This document shows, piece after piece, positions 1 to 6,271 of a stretch of DNA of 10,292 bases (positions are counted from its first letter, which is position 1; each line of letters begins with the position of its first letter). The translations under genes were made by a program, and so were the position numbers. Source of the DNA: Solobacterium sp. (GTDB lineage: Bacteria; Bacillota_I; Bacilli_A; Erysipelotrichales; Erysipelotrichaceae); assembly GCA_017543005.1 (NCBI GenBank), contig JAFWEA010000077.1:1-10292 (forward strand). Direction: 5' to 3'. Under the pieces are notes generated by a model, which worked only from the letters and a program-made list of their open reading frames with translations, was not told the DNA's origin and ran no database searches.

Positions 1-314
1 AATACATAGATTCTCAGCATCCAGCGCGGCCGATGGAACGTATTGCCATACGGCGCGCAGAGGCACCCGACAAGCCGGACAAATGCCGCCAGCAGACCGG
101 CTTTGCCGTTCCAGCAGAGATCATAAAGATCATAATGATACAGTCCCGGGATCAATGAATGCCAGGGAACCTTCCCGGCCCGGGCAAATACTTTCCAGTT
201 GCCGATGCAGGCCAGCAGCTGATAAACCGCCAGGAAAGCAAATACATACTGTGTAGGCAGGCCGAAAAAAGATCCTCTAGATAATAATTCTGTCAGAAAA
301 GCATCCAGTACCAT
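1..314 (-). CDS. Small membrane protein, 3'-truncated by window edge (DUF5684-like)
   Basis: An open frame runs from ATG at 314 to the window edge without a stop, giving 104 residues. A Shine-Dalgarno-like AGGGAG lies at 325-330, 10 bases before the start. Residues about 16-39 form one hydrophobic segment, and a second weaker one lies near 72-90. Between them is a motif of the type GNWKVFARAGKVPWHSLIPG followed by YDLYDLCWNGKAG. This resembles the small membrane proteins annotated DUF5684, which often sit near signal peptidase genes in Firmicutes; the family call is from memory and uncertain. The gene starts 30 bp downstream of the CAP gene on the same strand, with no hairpin between them, so the two are probably co-transcribed. 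Its function is unknown. Confidence 0.65.
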   Translation of the reverse strand, partial: MVLDAFLTELLSRGSFFGLPTQYVFAFLAVYQLLACIGNWKVFARAGKVPWHSLIPGLYHYDLYDLCWNGKAGLLAAFVRLVGCLCAPYGNTFHRPRWMLRIYV

Positions 315-344
315 ATCTTCTTTTCTCCCTGCCTGCAGACTCTC

Positions 345-1016
345 TTATTCGGTGATGAACTTCATGAAGGCATCCCGGTATTCTTCTGCCGGAATGGCAT
401 TCTCTGTGGTGATGCGCACTCCCTTCGGGGTTGTGCCGGCGCCATACGCTGCCGCAAATTCATGGCAGGCTGTCACCAGGATTCCCGGTTTCGTAACAAG
501 GCCGAAACCGCAGGCAACGTAATCCCGTTCAGGTTCCTGTTCCGGATTGACCAGATTCAGATAATGACCGACACCAGAGCGGCTGCCGCTTTCATACAGT
601 CTGCCCTCTTCTTCATACCATCCTTCAAACGGGTTATCATAGCCCCAGGCCAGGTTCTCACCCGTATACTGCAGGCCGTATGACTGCCGCAGACCCATCC
701 AGTGAGCCCGGATGACGGCAGACATGTTGGCGTTGACGGCCGCCATTGCCATGAGTTCATCGGTTACGGCCAGGGCATTTAAACCATGCCGGCTGCGCAG
801 CCGGTTGCCTTCAATGATCAGATCCAGGGCCCTCAGGACACCGGCCGCATCGGTCGCATCCCCGCTTTGCCCGCATACTGTCCGGCCAGCCTCACTGCCA
901 CCGTCTGCCTGCCACTGATCCCTGCCAAAGTCAAGAATCCGGCAGGCTTCCTCAGCTTTGCGGTAAACAAAGAAGTCATACAGGTTGTTTGCAGAACTGT
1001 TATTCACCGGTTTCAT
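345..1016 (-). CDS. CAP/SCP-domain protein without a visible signal peptide
   Basis: The product is 223 residues with a CAP (cysteine-rich secretory/SCP-like) domain over roughly residues 60-223. Recognisable CAP features are a helix with NRLRSRHGLN, H105, the GENLAWGY motif (E120), the acidic run E135-E137, and GHYLNLVNP (H151). These supply the His/Glu set typical of CAP proteins. Bacterial CAP proteins are normally exported, but residues 1-60 here are polar with no hydrophobic stretch. I chose ATG 1016 because the longer frame to 1061 starts inside the guaB terminator and overruns the -10 box at 1023-1028. No Shine-Dalgarno precedes 1016. The gene may be translated from a leaderless mRNA, or it may be the remnant of a longer exported protein that lost its N-terminus. 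It lies downstream of guaB in the same direction but behind the guaB terminator. The CAP assignment is fairly sure; the start and cellular location are not. Confidence 0.75.
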   Translation of the reverse strand: MKPVNNSSANNLYDFFVYRKAEEACRILDFGRDQWQADGGSEAGRTVCGQSGDATDAAGVLRALDLIIEGNRLRSRHGLNALAVTDELMAMAAVNANMSAVIRAHWMGLRQSYGLQYTGENLAWGYDNPFEGWYEEEGRLYESGSRSGVGHYLNLVNPEQEPERDYVACGFGLVTKPGILVTACHEFAAAYGAGTTPKGVRITTENAIPAEEYRDAFMKFITE

Positions 1017-1022
1017 AAAACC

Positions 1023-1051
1023 ATTATACGGTATAATCCGCATAATGAAAA
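1023..1051 (-). promoter_or_regulatory. Putative promoter of the CAP gene, predicting a leaderless transcript
   Basis: On the minus strand a perfect TATAAT occupies 1028-1023. A -35-like TTTTCA lies at 1051-1046, 17 bp away, and shares its T's with the guaB terminator U-tract. Six bases (GGTTTT) separate the -10 from the A of ATG 1016, so the usual start point falls on the start codon itself. This is a motif match only. Confidence 0.5.
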
Positions 1052-1071
1052 AACGGCACATCGTGCCGTTT
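1048..1071 (-). terminator. Rho-independent terminator of guaB
   Basis: Nine-base arms AAACGGCAC (1071-1063) and GTGCCGTTT (1059-1051) flank a 3-base loop. With the arm's own T's, the minus strand reads six T's at 1053-1048. It begins 8 bases after the guaB stop codon. The opposite strand lacks a good T run, so it should act mainly on guaB transcripts. Confidence 0.88.
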
Positions 1072-1079
1072 CAGAAGTA

Positions 1080-2591
1080 TTACTTATTGTATTCCCGGTC
1101 TTGGGTCTTGACGATGACGTCATGCGCGCCGCCTTCAACAATGGAGGTCGCCGATACAAGCGTCAGCTTTGCCTTATCCTGCAGTTCCGGAATGGACAGG
1201 GCACCGCAGTTGCACATGGTGGACTTGATCTTGGCTGTCGTCATGGCCACGTTGTCCTTCAGATGGCCGGCATACGGTACATAGGAGTCAACGCCTTCTT
1301 CGAAGGTCAGCTTTGTCTTCGAACCGCCCAGATCGTAGCGCTGCCAGTTTCTGGCCCGGTTGGAACCTTCGCCCCAGTATTCCTTGACATAGGCACCGTT
1401 GACCATCAGCTTTTCGCCCGGGGCTTCCTCGAATCTCGAGAAGTAACGGCCCAGCATGACAAAGTCTGCGCCCATGGCCAGGGCCAGGGTAATGTGATAG
1501 TCATAGACGATGCCGCCGTCACTGCAGATCGGCACGTAAATACCGGTTTCCTTGAAGTATTCATCTCTGGCCTTGGCAACTTCAATCACTGCTGTTGCCT
1601 GACCGCGGCCGATGCCCTTGGTTTCACGGGTAATGCAGATACTGCCGCCGCCGATACCGATCTTGACGAAGTCCGCCCCGGCTTCAGCCAGATACCGGAA
1701 GCCGTCCGCATCGACGACATTGCCGGCACCGACTTTGACTGTATCACCGTAATGGTCACGGATCCACTGAATTGTCTTCTTCTGCCAGATGGTATAGCCT
1801 TCCGAGGAATCGATGACCAGGCAGTCAACCCCGGCTTCTACCAGTGCCGGGACCCGCTCGGCATAGTCACGGCTGTTGATGCCGGCCCCGACCATAAAGC
1901 GCTTCTCGGCATCCAGGATTTCATTCGGATTTTCCTTGTGGGAATCATAGTCCTTGCGGAAGACCAGATACTGCAGTCTGTCTTCTTCATCGACAATCGG
2001 CAGCTGGTTGAGCTTGTGCTCCCAGATCATGTCATTGCATTCACTGAGGTTGAGGCCAAGGCCCCCGACAACCAGCTTCTCACGCGGCGTCATATAACGG
2101 GATACGGTATCTTCCATATCAACATGGCCGATCCGGTAGTCACGGCTGGTGATCATGCCCAGCAGCTTGCCGTTGGCAGTGCCGTCATCGGTAACCGGCA
2201 TGGTCGAATGACCGGTGTCATCCAGCAGGTGCAGCATTTCACCGATCGTGGTGTCCGGCTTGACATTGGTGTCACTGACAACAAAACCGGCCTTATAGTT
2301 CTTGACCATGGATACCATGGCAGCCTGACTCTCAACGGACTGGGAACCGAAAATAAAAGCCATTCCGCCTTCCTTGGCCAGCGCGATGCCCAGTTCCGGA
2401 CCGGATACCGACTGCATGACAGCAGAGACCATAGGAATATTCAGAGAAATGGCAGGTTCTTCACCTTTTTTGAATTTTACCAGCGGTGTGCGCAGAGAAA
2501 CATTTTCGGGAATGTTATCCTCCCCGGTGAAACCCGGGATCAGAAGATATTCACTGAAAGTATGGGATGGTTCTTCGTAAAATTTAGCCAT
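1080..2591 (-). CDS. guaB: IMP dehydrogenase, Tritrichomonas-like subtype
   Basis: This enzyme oxidises IMP to XMP with NAD+, the committed step of guanine nucleotide synthesis, in the cytoplasm. The 503-residue product has a TIM barrel interrupted by a CBS pair (Bateman module, about residues 95-225). Catalytic features are D261 (IDSSEGY), the loop GIGGGSICITRE with nucleophile C319, the purine/phosphate segment SDGG near 357-360, the flap R418-Y419 (NWQRYDLGG), and a C-terminal EGGAHDV segment that fits the potassium-site region. The loop reads GGGSICITRE rather than the GPGSICTTR of common bacterial GuaB. Length and these positions coincide with Tritrichomonas foetus IMPDH as I remember it. 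The start is ATG 2591 because GAGGAGGAG lies at 2601-2609, 9 bases upstream; an in-frame ATG at 2660 would overrun the promoter. The gene is monocistronic, ending in its own terminator, and divergent from proS. Confidence 0.97.
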   Translation of the reverse strand: MAKFYEEPSHTFSEYLLIPGFTGEDNIPENVSLRTPLVKFKKGEEPAISLNIPMVSAVMQSVSGPELGIALAKEGGMAFIFGSQSVESQAAMVSMVKNYKAGFVVSDTNVKPDTTIGEMLHLLDDTGHSTMPVTDDGTANGKLLGMITSRDYRIGHVDMEDTVSRYMTPREKLVVGGLGLNLSECNDMIWEHKLNQLPIVDEEDRLQYLVFRKDYDSHKENPNEILDAEKRFMVGAGINSRDYAERVPALVEAGVDCLVIDSSEGYTIWQKKTIQWIRDHYGDTVKVGAGNVVDADGFRYLAEAGADFVKIGIGGGSICITRETKGIGRGQATAVIEVAKARDEYFKETGIYVPICSDGGIVYDYHITLALAMGADFVMLGRYFSRFEEAPGEKLMVNGAYVKEYWGEGSNRARNWQRYDLGGSKTKLTFEEGVDSYVPYAGHLKDNVAMTTAKIKSTMCNCGALSIPELQDKAKLTLVSATSIVEGGAHDVIVKTQDREYNK

Positions 2592-2600
2592 GTCCTTGCT

Positions 2601-2609
2601 CTCCTCCTC
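2601..2609 (-). promoter_or_regulatory. Ribosome binding site fixing the guaB start
   Basis: GAGGAGGAG on the minus strand lies 9 bases upstream of ATG 2591. It decides against the 23-residue N-terminal extension starting at 2660, which has no such site and begins upstream of the promoter -10. Confidence 0.8.
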
Positions 2610-2622
2610 AATAGTTTTGCTT

Positions 2623-2650
2623 ATTATATTACAAATCGGATCAAAGTAAA
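2623..2650 (-). promoter_or_regulatory. Putative guaB promoter
   Basis: On the minus strand TATAAT lies at 2628-2623. A -35-like TTTACT lies at 2650-2645 with a 16-bp spacer. The predicted start near 2616 gives a leader of about 25 bases, too short for a purine riboswitch. The -35 lies within 20 bp of the proS -10 on the other strand. Confidence 0.6.
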
Positions 2651-2668
2651 GTTGAAACATGCTATAAT
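2640..2668 (+). promoter_or_regulatory. Putative proS promoter with extended -10
   Basis: TATAAT at 2663-2668 is preceded by TGC, forming an extended -10 (TGnTATAAT). The hexamer 17 bp upstream, ATCAAA at 2640-2645, is a poor -35, which an extended -10 can offset. Predicted transcription starts near 2675, leaving a short leader to the ATG at 2692. Confidence 0.55.
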
Positions 2669-2691
2669 CGAACAGAATGTGAGGAAATACT

Positions 2692-4371
2692 ATGAGATTG
2701 AAAAACAGTTTCTTTTATACCCTGCGTGAAGATGTGAAAGATGAAGACTCCCGTTCCAGCAATCTGCTGGTCCGGGCTGGTTATATCAAGAAGAGTTCTT
2801 CGGGTATTTATATGATGCTGCCGATGGGCTACAGAGTCGTAAACAAGATCAATGAGATCATCCGGGAAGAGATGGATGCGACCGGCTGTCAGGAACTCCT
2901 GATGCCTTCCATGATTCCGGAGGAAGTCTACATTGCCAGCGGCCGCCGTGAAGGTTTCGGCAACAGCATGTTTACCCTCAAGGACCGCAAGGGCATGCCG
3001 TATTCCCTGGGCCCGACCCACGAGGAACTGTTTGCCATCGCGGCCAAGATGAAGATCCGTTCCTACAAGGATCTGCCCTTCTCCCTGTATCAGATCCAGA
3101 CCAAGTTCCGTGACGAACCAAGACCCCGTTACGGTCTGATCCGGGTGCGGGAATTCCAGATGAAGGATGCCTACACCTTTGACAAGGATGAAGCAGGACT
3201 TGATGAAGCCTATCAGAAGCAGTTCAATGCCTACAAGAACGTCATGGACCGGCTGCACCTGAATTACAAGATTGTCCGGGCTGACACCGGTGTTATGGGC
3301 GGTCTGTTGAGTGAGGAATTCCAGGCAGTCACCGAGATCGGTGAAGATATTCTGGTCCTGTGTGATTCGTGTGACTTTGCCAGCAATATCGAGGTGGCAC
3401 CGTGTGTCGGTCTTTCCGATGCAGAGGAAGAAAAAGAACTGCAGATGGTGGAAACTCCCCACTGCAGCACGATTGAAGATGTGGCACAGTTCCTTGGCCT
3501 GCCGCAGACAAAGTGTGTCAAGGCACTGCTGATGAATGTCAATGATGAACTGATCATCTTCTTCATCCGCGGTGACCGGGAACTGAATGAATCCAAAGCC
3601 CTGAAGCTGCTTGGTGCAACCGAGATCAACTTTGCCAACGATGAACTGATTGCCTCCAGCAATGCCGTTCCGGGCTTCACCGGGCCGATTGGTCTGAAGG
3701 CCAAGATTGTTGTCGATAAGGAAGTCCTGAACATGCGCAACTTCTGCTGCGGTGCCAACAAGGAAGGCTTCCACTACATCAACGCCAATCCGAAAGACTT
3801 CACCTATGATTTCTGCGGTGACATTGTCAATGTCATCGAAGGCGACACCTGCCCGGTCTGCGGCGGCAAGCTGTACTTCAACCATGGCATCGAAGTCGGC
3901 AATACCTTCAAGCTTGGCACAAAGTATTCCAAGGCTCTTGATCTGCAGTATCTCGATCAGGATAACAAGCTGCAGTATGTCTGGATGGGCAGTTACGGCA
4001 TTGGTCCGGCCCGAGCCATGGCCGCACTGGCAGAACAGACCGCGGATGATCATGGTCTGAACTGGCCGAAGGAAGTTGCCCCTTACCAGGTGGCAATTGT
4101 CATCATTTCCATGAAGGATGAACAGCAGGTCAAGGCAGCTGAAGAACTGTATGAAACCCTGACGAAAGCCGGTGTGGAAGTAATTCTGGATGACCGGGAT
4201 GAAAGACCGGGTGTCAAGTTCAACGACATGGACCTGATCGGTATTCCCTATCGGATTACGGTCGGCCGCGGCATTAAGGACGGCATGGTTGAATTCAAGC
4301 CGAGAACCGGTGAAAAAGAAGATGTTGCCCTCAGTGAGATCACTGGCAAAGTCATTGAAATCTTGAAATAA
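2692..4371 (+). CDS. proS: Prolyl-tRNA synthetase, prokaryote type with editing insertion
   Basis: This class II enzyme charges tRNA-Pro with proline in the cytoplasm. The product is 559 residues, close to the usual 565-570. The N-terminal catalytic part shows the GPTHEE segment (107-112) and motif 2 (FRDEPRPRYGLIRVREF, from 139). Motif 3 (GSYGIGPARAMAALAEQ) lies at 433-449. The insertion (editing) domain lies between about 225 and 395 and includes CVKALL (K277), the likely counterpart of the editing lysine of E. coli ProRS, and GDRELNESKA. Two cysteine pairs, C224/C227 and C387/C390, flank this insertion. The C-terminal anticodon-binding domain starts near 464 (APYQVAIVIISM). The start is ATG 2692, with GAGGAAA at 2681-2687. 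The gene is monocistronic, with its own promoter and terminator. Confidence 0.98.
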   Translation: MRLKNSFFYTLREDVKDEDSRSSNLLVRAGYIKKSSSGIYMMLPMGYRVVNKINEIIREEMDATGCQELLMPSMIPEEVYIASGRREGFGNSMFTLKDRKGMPYSLGPTHEELFAIAAKMKIRSYKDLPFSLYQIQTKFRDEPRPRYGLIRVREFQMKDAYTFDKDEAGLDEAYQKQFNAYKNVMDRLHLNYKIVRADTGVMGGLLSEEFQAVTEIGEDILVLCDSCDFASNIEVAPCVGLSDAEEEKELQMVETPHCSTIEDVAQFLGLPQTKCVKALLMNVNDELIIFFIRGDRELNESKALKLLGATEINFANDELIASSNAVPGFTGPIGLKAKIVVDKEVLNMRNFCCGANKEGFHYINANPKDFTYDFCGDIVNVIEGDTCPVCGGKLYFNHGIEVGNTFKLGTKYSKALDLQYLDQDNKLQYVWMGSYGIGPARAMAALAEQTADDHGLNWPKEVAPYQVAIVIISMKDEQQVKAAEELYETLTKAGVEVILDDRDERPGVKFNDMDLIGIPYRITVGRGIKDGMVEFKPRTGEKEDVALSEITGKVIEILK

Positions 4372-4374
4372 TCT

Positions 4375-4406
4375 GAGAAACGGGCACCGCTAGGTGCCCG
4401 TTTCTC
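4375..4406 (+). terminator. proS terminator hairpin
   Basis: Fourteen-base arms (4375-4388 and 4393-4406) with core ACGGGCACC/GGTGCCCGT close a 4-base loop, 3 bases after the proS stop. The T-rich 3' arm TTTCTC replaces a separate T tract. The symmetric A/T ends mean it could act on either strand. Confidence 0.8.
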
Positions 4407-4442
4407 TGTCACTTATGATTCATGGAACCAATTATTAACACT

Positions 4443-4471
4443 AAAAGAACGGCATATGAGCCGTTCTTTTT
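4443..4471. terminator. Bidirectional terminator between proS and hydA
   Basis: Arms AAAAGAACGGC (4443-4453) and GCCGTTCTTTT (4460-4470) enclose a 6-base loop. Plus-strand reading ends in five T's (4467-4471); minus-strand reading also ends in TTTT, 19 bases after the hydA stop. It should end the hydrogenase operon and back up the proS terminator. The rest of the gap between these convergent genes shows nothing else. Confidence 0.85.
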
Positions 4472-4489
4472 GCTTGAATTAACTGATAC

Positions 4490-6256
4490 TCAGTCGTTGA
4501 AGATCTTGAAGCGTTCCTTCGGGCTGTAGGATGTGTGCAGCAGTTCTTCTGCCAGCTCACTGCCAGGTTCGCCTAGGAAGTCTCTGTACAGATCCTGGAT
4601 CTGCGGGTTATCAGAGGAGACTCTGATTTCCTTGATTGCATCTTCATCATACAGAGCCTTCATACGGAGTTCCTTGTAGCCCATACCGATCTTGCCGTTC
4701 TTGATGCGGCTGGAGACGATCGGCTGACCACCACCGTTGATGCATCCGCCCGGGCAGCCCATGACTTCGATGAAGGTATACTTGGAAGTTCCGGCCTTGA
4801 CTTCTTCCAGCAGCGGCTTGGCAGCTGTCATGCTGGAGGTGATGGCAATCCAGATCTTTGTGCCGTTGAGATCAACTTCGGCTTCCTTGACACCGGCCAT
4901 ACCACGGCAGGCTGTGAAGTCAACCGGGTCGAGCTTGACACCGTCGAGCTTCTGCTTGACTGTTCTCAGGGCAGCTTCCATAACGCCACCGGAAGCACCG
5001 AAGATAACGCCGGCGCCGGTGTATTCACCGAGCAGGTCCGGATCGAAGTCTTCATCCGGCAGATCATTGAAGTCGATACCGAACATCTTGATCAGTCTTG
5101 CGCATTCACGGGTTGTCAGGACTGCGTCAACATCGACGTATTCCGCTGTCTTGCATTCCGGACGCTGGATTTCAGACTTCTTGGCAATGCACGGCATGAT
5201 GGAAACGACATAGATGTTCTTCGGGTCTACACCCTTTCTCTGGGCCCAGTAGCTCTTGATCATGGCACCCATCATCATGTGCGGGCTCTTGGAGGTGGAC
5301 AGGTGCGGCAGCAGTTCCGGATATTCGAATTCAATGTAACGGATCCAGCCCGGCGAGCAGGATGTGAACATCGGCAGGCAGCCGCCGTTGGTCACTCTGT
5401 CAAGCAGTTCGTTGCCTTCTTCCATGATGGTCAGGTCAGCACCCCAGTTGACGTCGTAAACACGGTCGAAACCGCATCTGCGCAGGGCTGCAACCATCTT
5501 GCCTGTGACTCTGGTGCCGATCGGCAGGCCGAATTCTTCACCCAGGGCAGCTCTGACCGCCGGAGCAGTCTGAACGATGACAACCTTTTCCGGATCGTTG
5601 AGGGCTTCAACAACCTTCATGGTGTCTTCCTTTTCAGTCAGGGCACCGACCGGGCAGTTGATGACGCACTGGCCGCACTGCATGCAGTTGACATCAGCGA
5701 AGCTCAGGTTGTAAACCGGGGCAACGATGGTCTTGAAGCCACGGTTCTCGAGACCGAGGATACCCAGGCCCTGGACCTTCTTGCAGGTTTCGACGCAGCG
5801 TTCGCACAGCACGCACTTGGAAGTGTCACGGACGATACCGTAACTGAAGTCCTCGTATGTGGCAGCTGTCTTTTCGCCTTCGAAACGGTTTTCACGGATG
5901 CCCAGTTCTTCGGTCAGACGCTGCAGTTCGCAGTTCTGGTTCCGCTTGCAGGACAGGCATTCACGGTTGTGGTTCGAGAGAATCAGTTCGACGGAGTTCC
6001 GTCTGCCCTTGATTGCTCTTTCGGAATTGGTAAATACTTCCATGCCTTCAGACACCGGTGTGGTGCAGGCGGACAGCAGGGTTCTGGCCCGCTTGACTTC
6101 TACCAGACACACACGGCAGGCACCGGACTTGTTGATGTCCTTCAGGTAGCAGAGGGTCGGAATATGAATTCCGGCAGCCTGTGCAGCCTGCAGAACCGTC
6201 ATGCCGGCTTCAGCCTGAACGTCACGGTTATTAATCTTTAAATTGACGATAGCCAT
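4490..6256 (-). CDS. hydA: [FeFe] hydrogenase catalytic subunit HydA (group A)
   Basis: This subunit reduces protons to H2 at an H-cluster, fed by a chain of Fe-S clusters. The 588-residue product begins with a plant-type [2Fe-2S] domain (C36, C47, C50, C64). The His-ligated [4Fe-4S] site follows (H96, C100, C103, C109). Next come two ferredoxin [4Fe-4S] clusters (C148, C151, C154, C158; C191, C194, C197, C201). The H-cluster motifs are TSCSPGW (C300), MPCIAKKSE (C356) and EVMGCPGGCINGGGQP (C501, C505). A small-subunit-like tail (from about 530, ending FLGEPGS...LLHTSY) closes it. It lacks the extra C-terminal [2Fe-2S] domain of Thermotoga HydA. L1 has Ser where many enzymes have a second Cys. 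The start is ATG 6256 with GGAGGGAGA at 6262-6270. It is the last gene of the operon, 15 bp after hydB. Identity is very secure; whether the complex bifurcates electrons is not. Confidence 0.97.
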   Translation of the reverse strand: MAIVNLKINNRDVQAEAGMTVLQAAQAAGIHIPTLCYLKDINKSGACRVCLVEVKRARTLLSACTTPVSEGMEVFTNSERAIKGRRNSVELILSNHNRECLSCKRNQNCELQRLTEELGIRENRFEGEKTAATYEDFSYGIVRDTSKCVLCERCVETCKKVQGLGILGLENRGFKTIVAPVYNLSFADVNCMQCGQCVINCPVGALTEKEDTMKVVEALNDPEKVVIVQTAPAVRAALGEEFGLPIGTRVTGKMVAALRRCGFDRVYDVNWGADLTIMEEGNELLDRVTNGGCLPMFTSCSPGWIRYIEFEYPELLPHLSTSKSPHMMMGAMIKSYWAQRKGVDPKNIYVVSIMPCIAKKSEIQRPECKTAEYVDVDAVLTTRECARLIKMFGIDFNDLPDEDFDPDLLGEYTGAGVIFGASGGVMEAALRTVKQKLDGVKLDPVDFTACRGMAGVKEAEVDLNGTKIWIAITSSMTAAKPLLEEVKAGTSKYTFIEVMGCPGGCINGGGQPIVSSRIKNGKIGMGYKELRMKALYDEDAIKEIRVSSDNPQIQDLYRDFLGEPGSELAEELLHTSYSPKERFKIFND

Positions 6257-6271
6257 GAATTCTCCCTCCTG

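Noticed and set aside
1017..1061. Longer N-terminus for the CAP protein (ATG at 1061 or 1043)
   Set aside because: It would begin inside or next to the guaB terminator and upstream of the best -10 box, has no Shine-Dalgarno, and adds no signal peptide.
2592..2622. Purine riboswitch or leader control upstream of guaB
   Set aside because: The predicted leader is about 25 bases, with no room for an aptamer and no hairpin.
2592..2660. Longer N-terminus for guaB from ATG 2660
   Set aside because: It starts upstream of the predicted promoter. MAKFYEEPSH at 2591 has a strong SD and gives the family's length of 503.
786..2729. Long antisense open frames (786-2729 opposite guaB, 2662-4053 opposite proS, 5279-6241 opposite hydA, 6494-8050 opposite hydB)
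   Set aside because: All four are in the codon-aligned antisense frame. They stay open because the real genes seldom use TTA, CTA or TCA codons, whose complements are stops. The sense proteins are clearly conserved, and the antisense translations show no recognisable domain.
4372..4489. Small gene or RNA in the proS-hydA gap
   Set aside because: The 118-bp gap is explained by two terminator hairpins; no SD-preceded frame or promoter was seen.
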